A DNA stretch of 61,296 nucleotides from Pseudobutyrivibrio ruminis. Its GTDB lineage: Bacteria > Bacillota > Clostridia > Lachnospirales > Lachnospiraceae. Position numbers and translations under genes: made by a program. The stretch covers positions 1-61,296 of the forward strand of contig NZ_SVET01000015.1 of NCBI RefSeq assembly GCF_015057245.1. Direction: 5' to 3'. The notes beneath the pieces are model-generated. The model had not been told where the DNA came from. It saw nothing but the letters and a program-made list of their open reading frames with translations, and ran no database searches. This document shows, in pieces, positions 44,596-53,214 of this stretch (its first letter is position 1; each line of letters begins with the position of its first letter).

Positions 44596-46446
44596 CTACT
44601 CCTTACTTCTAAATGAATAGTCGAATTTGGTGAGTGATAGATTTGGGTTGTAGTATGGATCTCCCTTATCAAGTACTGACTGCCACTTTGACATAAAGTA
44701 CTCTGTCTCCGATTCCATACGAGCCTTTTTTCCCTCATCCTCAAGGTCCAGTCCTCGGCTCACCGACTCTAAATGATACCACTCTGAAAATGGAGTGTAA
44801 ACGCACAGTAAATTCTTGGCACGAAGTTTAAGACAAAAATCTACGTCGTTAAAGGCAACTGCAAGGCTTTCATCAAATCCTCCAACTGACTCAAAATCTG
44901 ACTTGCTAGTAAGCAAGCACGCTCCTGTAAGGGCTGATAAATCCTGGACGCAGGTGCTTCTGTAGAAATATCCAACCTGCTCCCTGCCGCTTCCTAAGAA
45001 CTGTGAGTTGGCAACTCCACCAAGGCCAAGCACAAGACCTGCGTGCTGCACAGTATTGTTTCCAAAGTAAAGTCTTGCGCCTACAGCACCTACATCACTT
45101 CTGCGAACAAATCCCATCATCTCGGAAATACTGTCAGCATTAATCATGCGAGTGTCGTTGTTGAGCATCAGGATGTACTCACCATCAGAATGGGAAACTC
45201 CATAATTCATAAGGGCTGAATAGTTGAAGACTCCCATTGTGTCTGGATGGTCCTTTGTGAAATCAACAACCTTTGCTTTTATATCAGATCTATTTACAAG
45301 CTGTGTATAGTAGTTTCTTATTGATTCTTCTGTGGAATTGTTTTCTACAATTACAAACTCCACATTTGGATAATCGTTTTTTTCCACAATGCTATCGATG
45401 CAAGCCTTTAAATCATCTACGTGATTCATGTTTGGAATCACAATAGAAAGAAGTGGTGAATCTGGCCACTGATAGATTGTACGGTAATATCCAAGGTGTG
45501 TATCAAGCTCTACGCGAGCTGGAATGCCCAAGCGCTTGTAGTGATTTTCCACTGCTCGACGACCATTTTCATAGGCGTACATTTTTGCCTCTGGATGATC
45601 TGCCGTAGAATCCGGATGACATCTCCAATGGTAAAGGACCCTAGGGATGTGATATATATTGGTACATTTCTCCAAAACTCTAAGGTCGAAATCGTGGTCC
45701 TGTGCGCCGTCAAACTCAGAGAGAATTCCGCCGCTCTCTTTTACGATGTCTGCTCTAACTACAAAAAGATGTGTGATGTAGTTGTGAGAGCAAAGCAAAT
45801 CAATATTGAAATCCGACTTGAAATGAGGAAGGAAATATTCCTTGCCCTCCATGTCGATTTTATCTTCGTCAGAATAAATAGCTTCGATTGTGTTATCTTC
45901 ATTTAAAGCTTTTGCAATATAGTACATTGCATCTGGAGTGATTAAATCATCGTGGTCCGTAAATCCGATATAGTCTCCAGTAGCAAGCTCCATTGCTGCG
46001 TTTGTATTGCCTGCAATACCTGTATTGTCACTTAGTTTTTTATAGATAATTCTTTCATCCCAAATGCCATCTGTAGCCTTTAGAATGATATCCTTTAACC
46101 CTTCTTCTGGACTGCCATCCCCAAGGCAAAGCTGCCAATGTGGATATGTCTGAGCTGTAAAGGACTGAATTAATTCAATAAGGAATTCTTCCTTTGTGTT
46201 ATATAACGGAATTACGATACTGATAACTGGATTGTATTTAAAAACAGTATGCTTTTGCTTGTCTAATTCTTCTTTGGTAATTGGATTTTCTTTCAGGAAC
46301 TGTCTGTAGCTGTAGTGCTCCTGATCGTGTTTCATAAGCTTTCTGACTGTCTTTGCAACAGTCTTTTTAAAGCCATAATGCTGTAGATAAAGTAATCCTT
46401 TTTCTATTTTATTAGTAGGTTGCTTGTATTCTTTTATTTCACTCAT
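44596..46446 (-). CDS. Two-domain glycosyltransferase family 2
   Basis: Large cytoplasmic transferase with two GT-A modules. The first (about 70-290) has ISIVIPLYNTKEEF, GFTDHDDLITPDAM and AIYSDEDKIDME; the second (about 330-580) has LLSIVIPNMNHVDDLKAC, VEFVIVENNSTEES and ILMLNNDTRMI. Tandem GT2 enzymes of this type can add two different sugars or alternate linkages in a repeat unit. Length 616 residues. Its start overlaps the GT4 gene's end by 8 bases, so translation is coupled. Confidence 0.88.
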   Translation of the reverse strand: MSEIKEYKQPTNKIEKGLLYLQHYGFKKTVAKTVRKLMKHDQEHYSYRQFLKENPITKEELDKQKHTVFKYNPVISIVIPLYNTKEEFLIELIQSFTAQTYPHWQLCLGDGSPEEGLKDIILKATDGIWDERIIYKKLSDNTGIAGNTNAAMELATGDYIGFTDHDDLITPDAMYYIAKALNEDNTIEAIYSDEDKIDMEGKEYFLPHFKSDFNIDLLCSHNYITHLFVVRADIVKESGGILSEFDGAQDHDFDLRVLEKCTNIYHIPRVLYHWRCHPDSTADHPEAKMYAYENGRRAVENHYKRLGIPARVELDTHLGYYRTIYQWPDSPLLSIVIPNMNHVDDLKACIDSIVEKNDYPNVEFVIVENNSTEESIRNYYTQLVNRSDIKAKVVDFTKDHPDTMGVFNYSALMNYGVSHSDGEYILMLNNDTRMINADSISEMMGFVRRSDVGAVGARLYFGNNTVQHAGLVLGLGGVANSQFLGSGREQVGYFYRSTCVQDLSALTGACLLTSKSDFESVGGFDESLAVAFNDVDFCLKLRAKNLLCVYTPFSEWYHLESVSRGLDLEDEGKKARMESETEYFMSKWQSVLDKGDPYYNPNLSLTKFDYSFRSKE

Positions 46447-47422
46447 AATCGAAAAAATCTTTTATTGCTTCAGCTAATGCTGTAGAATCTCCCATTTTAA
46501 CAAAAATATGGATGCTGTCCGCAGTGAACAGCTCGTGGTTGGCTGGGCCATCTCCAAGAATCATTGGCCTGCCCATTGCCTGATATATGTATGCCTTTCC
46601 AGGAATTGTCCTTTTTGCCTTATCGATAGTTCCTGAAAAATGGCCTGCCAGGCATAAATCTGCCTGAGCAATATGCTCTGCCAACTCCTGCTGGCTGAGC
46701 CAGTTTATATAAGATATATTATTCTGGATTGGTTTGTCCATAGCCGCTGGCACTGGACCTATTATTTCAAATGAAATATCTGTATCATCCTTGAAATGCT
46801 TTAATGCATCTAAAATCACATCCACTCCCTGAAGATTTAAAATAGATCCAAAATACAAAACCTTTTTCTGTGAAGCCGATGGCTTTTTATCCCTTGGATA
46901 ATAGATGCTTGCATCAGCCTCAAGATATAGAACCCTAAGCTTTTCCTGACAAGCCCCAAGCTCATCTGCAAAAAAATCACCGTGAGCCTTTGTGTCGCAC
47001 ACTATATAATCTGCCTTTTTAAGTGTGCCTTCATCCAGGCGATGGCAGAACTTTGAAAGAAAACCGCCATCCTTGAACTTCTTTCTATCAAGCACCATAG
47101 TGTCATAAACAGAAATAAAGAAGTCGATGATGACAGTCTTTGCTCTAAACTTCCAAGAAAAAATTGGCATAACCAGCTGAGGAGCAAATCCCACAAATAC
47201 AATATCAATGTCTTTCATGGATTGCTTGAACAAGCTAGCAAACACAAATGCAAGACGCTTTGGATAGCTAGAAGATTTGCTTCCGATTATCTCCACTTGA
47301 GATGCCAAATGCGATAGATAATTAATCTCTTGGGAAACTCTGATGTAATCTAAATTTTTAGTTGTTATATAAAGAACCTTCTTCCCTTTGATGAGGGAAT
47401 CCAGTTGACTAAATTGTTCCAT
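46439..47422 (-). CDS. GT-B glycosyltransferase, family 1/4-like
   Basis: Cytoplasmic retaining-type transferase that starts the minus-strand operon. Landmarks are KADYIVCDTKAHGDFF, VLYFGSILNLQGVDVILDAL and PGKAYIYQAMGRPMILGD, the donor-site region. The N-terminal half is long and hydrophobic at about 70-110. The start is the ATG at 47422, 8 bases after AGGA; the longest frame begins 16 codons earlier without a ribosome site. Confidence 0.85.
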   Translation of the reverse strand: MEQFSQLDSLIKGKKVLYITTKNLDYIRVSQEINYLSHLASQVEIIGSKSSSYPKRLAFVFASLFKQSMKDIDIVFVGFAPQLVMPIFSWKFRAKTVIIDFFISVYDTMVLDRKKFKDGGFLSKFCHRLDEGTLKKADYIVCDTKAHGDFFADELGACQEKLRVLYLEADASIYYPRDKKPSASQKKVLYFGSILNLQGVDVILDALKHFKDDTDISFEIIGPVPAAMDKPIQNNISYINWLSQQELAEHIAQADLCLAGHFSGTIDKAKRTIPGKAYIYQAMGRPMILGDGPANHELFTADSIHIFVKMGDSTALAEAIKDFFDYE

Positions 47423-47452
47423 ATTATAATTCCTGACAACACAGTTTGTATA

Positions 47453-47504
47453 AGTATACCACACTTGCACATTCCTTGCATTGCCTAGGGTATTGTTTTA
47501 GAAT
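47453..47504. promoter_or_regulatory. Divergent promoters of the two polysaccharide operons
   Basis: On the plus strand TTGCAT (47476-47481) and TAGAAT (47499-47504) are 17 bases apart. On the minus strand TATACT (47453-47458) lies about 30 bases before the GT4 start codon, with a weak -35. The short 118-bp intergenic region means the two arms can be co-regulated. Confidence 0.6.
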
Positions 47505-47540
47505 AGTTTATATTTAATTACATGTGAAAGGCGCGCTTTT

Positions 47541-48473
47541 ATGGCAACCATTTCAGTTTTATTGTCCACATACAATGGACAAAAATATATTACCGAACAA
47601 ATACAAAGCATACTGAAACAGACTTTTTCAGACTTTGTTTTATATATTCGAGATGACGGTTCTAGTGATGACACTTTAAACATCATTCATAATTTAGCTT
47701 CTACCGATTCAAGAATTGTTATCATCAACGATGTTTCAGAAGATACAAATAAAAATTTAGGCTTTGGCGAAAGCTTTAGCACCATCGCCAAATATGCTCT
47801 TACAAATAGTGATGCTTCCTATTTTGCTTTTTGCGATCAGGATGATTATTGGGAAGAGGATAAATTGGAAGTAGCTTTGTCTTATTTTGAAAAGGCAAAC
47901 TCAGATAAACCTATTCTTTTTGCTTCTAATTACTATATTTGTGATGATGTGTTGAATGTGACCGGCACTTTCAACGAAACTAATCCTATGACAGGAGTCA
48001 CCTTCGAGAATCTTTTCTTTGAAGGAGTCTTTCCTGGTTTCACAATGATGATAAACAGAAAGCTTGCTGAGCTTTCATTTGATAACAATTATTCCAAAGA
48101 TATTTATTATCATGATAAGTGGGTCACTTTGATTGCTCTTGGGTTAAATGGACAAATCATTTACAGTGAAAAGCCTTTAGCCAAATATAGACGCCACAGC
48201 GACGCAGTATCATCCACAAATCTTGGCATCATCAAAAAGATTAAATGGCGTGTGGATAAGGTTTTAAATGGTGATTTCTGTCCTAGAACAAGGCAGATGT
48301 TAAAATGCTTTTCTGAATTGTTTTACAGTCAGGTTGATACTGAGACAAAAAGGTTTTTGGATGTTTTTAATTCAAAAAAAATCTTCAAAAAGACTTTTTA
48401 TCACAAGCATCTTCGTAGAAGTTTTTCAGGAGAAGTTATGCTTCGACTAATTTTATTACTTGGAAAACTATAG
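47541..48473 (+). CDS. Glycosyltransferase family 2, rhamnosyltransferase-like
   Basis: Cytoplasmic GT-A transferase of 310 residues and first gene of the plus-strand arm. ISVLLSTYNGQKYITEQI, YIRDDGSSDDTL and FAFCDQDDYWEEDKL (metal site) follow the pattern of rhamnosyltransferases of O-antigen clusters. The late ARYRR-like loop KYRRHSDAVSST matches the family. The donor remains an inference. Confidence 0.87.
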   Translation: MATISVLLSTYNGQKYITEQIQSILKQTFSDFVLYIRDDGSSDDTLNIIHNLASTDSRIVIINDVSEDTNKNLGFGESFSTIAKYALTNSDASYFAFCDQDDYWEEDKLEVALSYFEKANSDKPILFASNYYICDDVLNVTGTFNETNPMTGVTFENLFFEGVFPGFTMMINRKLAELSFDNNYSKDIYYHDKWVTLIALGLNGQIIYSEKPLAKYRRHSDAVSSTNLGIIKKIKWRVDKVLNGDFCPRTRQMLKCFSELFYSQVDTETKRFLDVFNSKKIFKKTFYHKHLRRSFSGEVMLRLILLLGKL

Positions 48474-48529
48474 ATTTTTGTTTTCATCAGAAAAACAGAA
48501 ATCGTAAATACCTTTAGGAATATATTTTA

Positions 48530-49993
48530 ATGAAAGAAAAAAACGTAAAAAAGAATTATATATATAATGTAGCATATCAGTTACTGGTTATTATCACACC
48601 ACTTCTGACTGCCCCTTACATTTCCAGAGTGCTGGGCGTAGATGGCATCGGTGTATTTTCTTATGTAACTGCTATTGCTGCATTTTTCATTATTTTTGCC
48701 ACCTTGGGCACATCTACTTATGGTCAGCGTGAGATTTCATATGTGCAGGCTGATGCCCACAGACGTTCTGTGGTATTTTGGAACACAGTAATTTTCAGAT
48801 GTACTTCCACTGCCATATTTCTTTTAATCTACGGCATTTTTGTTTTTGCCCTTCGCCCTGAGTGGATGATTATTTACATCATTCAGTTCATCGAAATAAT
48901 CAATGTTGCCTGTGATACATCATGGTTCTTCCAAGGTCTTGAGGAGTTTGGCAAAATTGTTGGACGTAATGCTATCTTTAGATTAATAAACCTGGCAATG
49001 GTTTTTACCCTTATCAAAGATGAAAACGACCTGGCTCTTTACACTGCAGCCACTGCAATCATCACCATGGCCGGACACGTTTCACTTTGGGCATACCTTC
49101 CAAAGTATCTCACAAAGGTTTCAAAATCGGAGCTTACACCATTTGCTGACACTCATGTGATTCTTGGATTATTCTTGCCAACCATTGCAGTTCAAATATA
49201 TCAATATTTAGATAAGATTATGATTCGCCTCATCAATGGCGGTAGCACTGAAAACGGCTACTATGAACAGGCTATGCGAATCACAAAAATGGTGCTGGTA
49301 CTTGTCACATCAATGTCTACAGTTATGGTACCTCGCATTGGCAGATATTTTGAAGAAGGCAACAAGGAAGCCATCCGAAATGCAATGTACAAGGCCTACA
49401 GATTTGCATGGTTTTTAGGCTTGCCTCTTATGTTTGGATTATTTGGAATTGCCGACAATTTCATTCCTTGGTTCTACGGCCCAGGCTATGAAAAAGTAAT
49501 CGTGCTTTTAAAGATTGTTTCAGCTATCACAGTAGCCATCTCAATCAACAATGTAACAGGCATCCAATATTTAGTTCCTACAAAAAGGGAAAACTTATAC
49601 ACAAAGACAGTGCTTTACGGAGCAGTTATCAACTTCTGCTTCAACCTGATGTTAATACCAAAGCTTAGCTCCTATGGAGCTGCAATCGCTTCTGTCATCG
49701 CCGAAGCATCAATCGCAATCATCCAGCTTTTTGTCATTAGAAAAGAGCTGGAAATCAAGCGCATCATAGCGCCAATACCAAAGTATTTATTCTCCGCAGC
49801 TATGATGTTACTATTACTTATAGTAGAAAGTCGTCTCCTGCCAAACACAATCGTCGCAACATTTATCATGATTGTCACAGGAGCCGCAGTATATTTTATT
49901 CTTTTGCTTATACTTGCTGATTCATTCTTCATTGAGAATGCAAAATCAGTTATTAATAAGATTTCAAGTAAATTGAGTGGAGTTAAGAAATAA
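48530..49993 (+). CDS. Wzx-type oligosaccharide flippase
   Basis: Membrane flippase of the polysaccharide transport (MOP) superfamily that moves lipid-linked repeat units outward. The N-terminus NVAYQLLVIITPLLTAPYIS and GIGVFSYVTAIAAFF are typical, with 12-14 membrane helices across 487 residues. It sits in the second of three plus-strand genes, and its stop overlaps the next start by one base. Confidence 0.94.
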   Translation: MKEKNVKKNYIYNVAYQLLVIITPLLTAPYISRVLGVDGIGVFSYVTAIAAFFIIFATLGTSTYGQREISYVQADAHRRSVVFWNTVIFRCTSTAIFLLIYGIFVFALRPEWMIIYIIQFIEIINVACDTSWFFQGLEEFGKIVGRNAIFRLINLAMVFTLIKDENDLALYTAATAIITMAGHVSLWAYLPKYLTKVSKSELTPFADTHVILGLFLPTIAVQIYQYLDKIMIRLINGGSTENGYYEQAMRITKMVLVLVTSMSTVMVPRIGRYFEEGNKEAIRNAMYKAYRFAWFLGLPLMFGLFGIADNFIPWFYGPGYEKVIVLLKIVSAITVAISINNVTGIQYLVPTKRENLYTKTVLYGAVINFCFNLMLIPKLSSYGAAIASVIAEASIAIIQLFVIRKELEIKRIIAPIPKYLFSAAMMLLLLIVESRLLPNTIVATFIMIVTGAAVYFILLLILADSFFIENAKSVINKISSKLSGVKK

Positions 49994-51492
49994 TGAAATT
50001 AGTAGCTTACATTTTAATTGCAGTGTTTTTTATATTAGCTATCGCTGCCTTTTATTTTGCAATCAACGTAAAAGGCAGAAAGGCATTTATAGCTTTTATA
50101 TACCTGTTTTGTTTAGTATTCACTGCAAGCGCAGGCGTCTTTTACGCCAACTATGTGCCTGGCACATCACCAGATGAATCAGCTCACATTGCATATGTTT
50201 ATTACCTAGAAAGCACAGGTGAGATAATTCCTCATTTCGAAGACATGCACATCTTCAGCAGTGTTGTAATGAAATGGTCGGAAACTCCAAACTATGCATA
50301 CATGGAAGATCTTGTTAACTATCTTTGCCACCCACCTCTTTATTATCACATCATGCGTCTTGCTGGTGGCTTTTCTCCTACAGAATCAGATGTAGTTATT
50401 ACCATCCAAAAAATGCAGCTTAGATACTTCAGCTTAGGCATCAGCATCATTGGACTTTTGTTATTCTTCTACATCGGCTACTCCAGATTATCAAAGGATA
50501 TGCCATGGGTTCATCTTGTCTACGCAATGACTGTATCATCAATACCAATGCTTTCATATGAGCTTTGCGCCGTAACAAATGATGCACTTACACTTACAAC
50601 TGCAGCACTTTGCATCCTTGGATTGATAAGATTCAGTGAAGGCAAGCGCAACATACTAACTTATGTTTTAATTGCCCTTGGCATCACTGCATCACTTTTG
50701 ACAAAGCTTACTGCAGCCATACTTTGCATCGTAATGGCACTTATCGTACTTATCGCAACCATGATAAAAGAAAAAAGCCTCGCACCACTTATTTGCAAGG
50801 CCTTCTTTATATCATTGCCTATATACGCCGTAGCCATCGCATACTACGGAATCATTTACTCTCGCTATGGCACATTACATCCTTCATTGGAGCTTATCTC
50901 CTCAAAGGAATACTTCGAAAATACGATATACTACGTTGCTGAGTCAGAGCGTCGTACCTACAACTTCAGCCAATACTTATCGTACTACATAGAGAGATTC
51001 TTCCTATCATGGTCAGGCATCGAATCTGTATACCGTTTCACAAAAACCTACATATACAGCCTCACAGCCATACCATACGAAATCCTCTGGGTAATCCCAG
51101 CACTGGTATTCACACCTGCCGTAAAGAAATGTGCTGGCAAGCTCAGCCTACCAGTTATCGCAGGATGGATTTCACTAATAGTAACATTCCTCTACCAGTT
51201 TAAAAGCGCCTACGGCTCATTCCAAAGCCGCGGCTACCTTGGAGGCTTCGCATCACGCTACTACATGCCATTCATGCCAATCTTTGGACTGGCCGTAGCC
51301 CTACTATTCCTTGGCATGCACGCAGACAACGGATTCGAACCAAGCACCGGCGTCACCACAATTTCCGGCGACTTCCCAACCTACCGACGCCGCCTCCTGT
51401 ACAACACGCTCATCTACACCCTGGCCCTGGCCTTTGCCTTCCTCATGTACTACGGAAGCCTACCATTCTTCCTGCTGCACTACGCAGCATAG
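49993..51492 (+). CDS. Multi-pass GT-C/DUF2142-like membrane protein
   Basis: Integral membrane protein of about 11 helices. The first external loop holds the acidic motif GTSPDESAHIAYVYYLE, expected for GT-C enzymes that use polyprenyl-phosphate sugars, and HPPLYYHIMR follows. This resembles DUF2142/PMT-like families. It could be a polyprenyl-phosphate-dependent transferase adding side sugars, or act in place of the missing Wzy polymerase, which I do not otherwise see. Codon use in the last 300 bases becomes strikingly C-rich, unlike its start. Its stop is 7 bases from the gene graveyard. Confidence 0.75.
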   Translation: MKLVAYILIAVFFILAIAAFYFAINVKGRKAFIAFIYLFCLVFTASAGVFYANYVPGTSPDESAHIAYVYYLESTGEIIPHFEDMHIFSSVVMKWSETPNYAYMEDLVNYLCHPPLYYHIMRLAGGFSPTESDVVITIQKMQLRYFSLGISIIGLLLFFYIGYSRLSKDMPWVHLVYAMTVSSIPMLSYELCAVTNDALTLTTAALCILGLIRFSEGKRNILTYVLIALGITASLLTKLTAAILCIVMALIVLIATMIKEKSLAPLICKAFFISLPIYAVAIAYYGIIYSRYGTLHPSLELISSKEYFENTIYYVAESERRTYNFSQYLSYYIERFFLSWSGIESVYRFTKTYIYSLTAIPYEILWVIPALVFTPAVKKCAGKLSLPVIAGWISLIVTFLYQFKSAYGSFQSRGYLGGFASRYYMPFMPIFGLAVALLFLGMHADNGFEPSTGVTTISGDFPTYRRRLLYNTLIYTLALAFAFLMYYGSLPFFLLHYAA

Positions 51493-51498
51493 ATCTTT

Positions 51499-51606
51499 TT
51501 GTAGTGCTAGCATATATAGAATTATTCTATTCTTTCAAGCTCATTTAATAGTACAAGCTGTCATAATAAAAGAAAGCTGTGTTTAATAAAACCAGCTTTC
51601 TTTAGA
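51499..51606 (-). pseudogene. Remnant of the PG-binding lysozyme gene (repeat 7 region)
   Basis: This stretch closely matches 54669-54793 within the intact lysozyme gene, the region coding residues about 550-592 (for example the shared words ATTATTCT, TTTCAAG, CATTTAAT, ACAAGCTGTCATA and GCTTTCTTTAG). Small deletions break the frame. It starts 7 bases after the GT-C stop codon, so the graveyard abuts the polysaccharide cluster. Confidence 0.7.
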
Positions 51607-51692
51607 GTTGTAGTCCTCATCTTAAAGAGTTAATAAAATGAGTTCCTAACACCGTTATTTACTTAGGAACCGCCTATTCTTCAGCGCCACTT

Positions 51693-51749
51693 ATACTTGG
51701 TAGTTCGTTAAATTCCATTTACCTTCAAAGTTTCCAGAAATAATATCAG
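51693..51749 (-). pseudogene. Internally deleted copy of the 264-residue partner gene
   Basis: On the minus strand this codes SGNFEGKWNLT, nearly identical to SGNFEGKWKLT near the start of the intact 264-residue protein. After a frame slip it codes NELPSIS..AEE and stop, matching the intact C-terminus NEMPSICNAE. The 200 or so residues between have been lost, with the joint at the similar TGGAAATTAA-like words that code WKL in both places. At DNA level 51707-51749 matches 53822-53865 at nearly nine positions in ten. Confidence 0.7.
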
Positions 51750-51832
51750 CTTTTTTAATTCACTAATAACTGCGTTATAAAATTTATATTTACTAATAAC
51801 TTGCTTTTCAAATAAATTATCCAGAGCTTTTT
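51749..51832 (-). pseudogene. Remnant of the lysozyme gene C-terminus
   Basis: Closely matches 54127-54209 of the intact gene, the region coding LLKKQTISKDEWYNAVISEL. Shared words include TTTTTTAATTCACTAATAAC and GCGTTATA. It is joined directly to the deleted partner-gene copy, so a whole effector-partner unit appears to have been duplicated and then collapsed. Confidence 0.7.
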
Positions 51833-51841
51833 ATATAGAAG

Positions 51842-53134
51842 TCAATCTTCGTTATTACTACTTAAATAATCTTCCACCATAATGTTAACCTTATAATTAA
51901 TATTTTTAGAACTATCCGAGAATACATTTGAGTCTACATCTATTTTCAGTTTTCCATTTACTATACTCCAACTAATATTTCTTTTATCCGAAGCTAAGAA
52001 TAGTTCTTCATAGACAGTTTCACAATCCAAATTATTGTCTATCTCACATATCTGATTTGTTGCATTAGCCAAAAAATCAATGTTAGATAAAAAAATATCA
52101 TTCAAATTTGCAAAATCCTTATTGTATTTTTCTATAACGTATGTCTTATTGAAACTGAAAGTTTTTGATGACTTAGCTATTCTTTCATTTATTGTTACAT
52201 ACGCAAGGTTGTCTATTTCGTCAATATCAATACTTTCGCATGTTATTGCATTAGTATCGTTGGATTTCTTTGCCTCCGTTATCATTTCTAAATAATCTTG
52301 ATTTATTGCTGTTAATACATAAGCATACCGTACATTGTCAGAGGATAATACTGGATATTCGCACCCTCCAATTGATTTAATTGAATAATCTATTACAAAA
52401 TCATCTATATCATAATAATCATAACATGAAGAGTTTTTTTCTCGTTCGGATTCTGCTCTTACATTTTTGGCGATTTCAATTTTCCCTTTTCTAAGTTGAC
52501 TCAAATTATACTTATTAAGAACATCTAAGCTGTAATTATTATGTTCACCACTCCATGAAACAAAACCATTTGAAGACATTTCTTCAACGTAAGCATTATA
52601 TTTTTCTTTTGAAACAGAATTTCCACTCACATAGTACTTTTCTTCTATAGTATAAATCTCTTGCTCATCATTCATTGGCATATAGGCTTCACATAGTGTT
52701 TCATTCTCGCCTTTATCGTTTATTCTAAAGTACCTATAAGATGTCTCACCTGCCCAAGAATTACATTCACATAATATATTTTCATTCGGAATATAATCTA
52801 TGCAATTATAATGACCAAATGGCCCAAGTTGTTTCACATTACCATCCACATACTTTAAAATACAGATATCAGGTGTTTCATTTAATGCTTTTGTCCACCC
52901 AACAACAAGTTCTGGCATATTATCCTCATCTATATATTCTAAGGAAAAAACAAGTCTTGTTTCATTGTTTTCGAGCTCTCCCTTTTCGAAACCTTCATAC
53001 AAAGAATGACTCTCTATATAATCTGCATATGCGCTATAAACCTTATGCCTTTCAATGATTAGCTTAATTTTCAATGAGAGCAATACAATAATTGTCAGTA
53101 TAATAATTATAAAAATATATGTACGTTTCTTCAT
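51842..53134 (-). CDS. Membrane-anchored extracytoplasmic protein, unknown; possible immunity protein
   Basis: A 430-residue protein that I do not recognise. A signal-anchor helix occupies residues 4-24 and the remainder is predicted outside the membrane. It is acidic and Tyr/Asn-rich, with segments such as FSLEYIDEDNMPELVVGW, YYVSGNSVSKEKYNAYVEEM and YDYYDIDDFVIDYSIKSIGG. The part from about 240 contains beta-strand-like alternation. Base composition is more AT-rich than flanking genes. The ribosome site is weak. A lysozyme C-terminal remnant ends only 2 bases upstream, the position an immunity gene would take behind its effector; that role is inference. Confidence 0.65.
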   Translation of the reverse strand: MKKRTYIFIIIILTIIVLLSLKIKLIIERHKVYSAYADYIESHSLYEGFEKGELENNETRLVFSLEYIDEDNMPELVVGWTKALNETPDICILKYVDGNVKQLGPFGHYNCIDYIPNENILCECNSWAGETSYRYFRINDKGENETLCEAYMPMNDEQEIYTIEEKYYVSGNSVSKEKYNAYVEEMSSNGFVSWSGEHNNYSLDVLNKYNLSQLRKGKIEIAKNVRAESEREKNSSCYDYYDIDDFVIDYSIKSIGGCEYPVLSSDNVRYAYVLTAINQDYLEMITEAKKSNDTNAITCESIDIDEIDNLAYVTINERIAKSSKTFSFNKTYVIEKYNKDFANLNDIFLSNIDFLANATNQICEIDNNLDCETVYEELFLASDKRNISWSIVNGKLKIDVDSNVFSDSSKNINYKVNIMVEDYLSSNNED

Positions 53135-53136
53135 GT

Positions 53137-53213
53137 TTAATTCTCATTGTTTTTATATAACCTTAATGCTTCCGCTTTTTCTTCATACGCAAGTCTATTG
53201 TATACTCCAGCTT
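53137..53213 (-). pseudogene. Orphan lysozyme C-terminal fragment
   Basis: Between the 264- and 430-residue genes the minus strand codes KAGVYNRLAYEEKAEALRLY then KNNEN and stop. This has the shape of a GH24-type lysozyme C-terminus and parallels GWMKRTKEEAELFADGDY of the intact protein, but differs enough to come from another variant. There is no start codon or ribosome site, and the reading frame begins just after the neighbouring gene's stop. It looks like a displaced effector tail left in front of its partner gene. Confidence 0.6.
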
Positions 53214-53214
53214 T

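Larger units (their letters stand above)
51493..51841. other. 349-bp gene graveyard between GT-C gene and 430-residue gene
   Basis: No intact gene lies here. Three fragments resembling the lysozyme and 264-residue genes (51499-51606, 51693-51749, 51749-51832) fill most of it. Read on the minus strand, their order is lysozyme C-terminus, then shrunken partner gene, then an earlier lysozyme segment. The remaining 51607-51692 holds an imperfect inverted repeat (GTTCCTAA/TTAGGAAC) without a T-run. Confidence 0.75.

Noticed and set aside
51641..51671. GTTCCTAA/TTAGGAAC hairpin in the graveyard as a terminator
   Set aside because: Long loop and no T-run on either strand.
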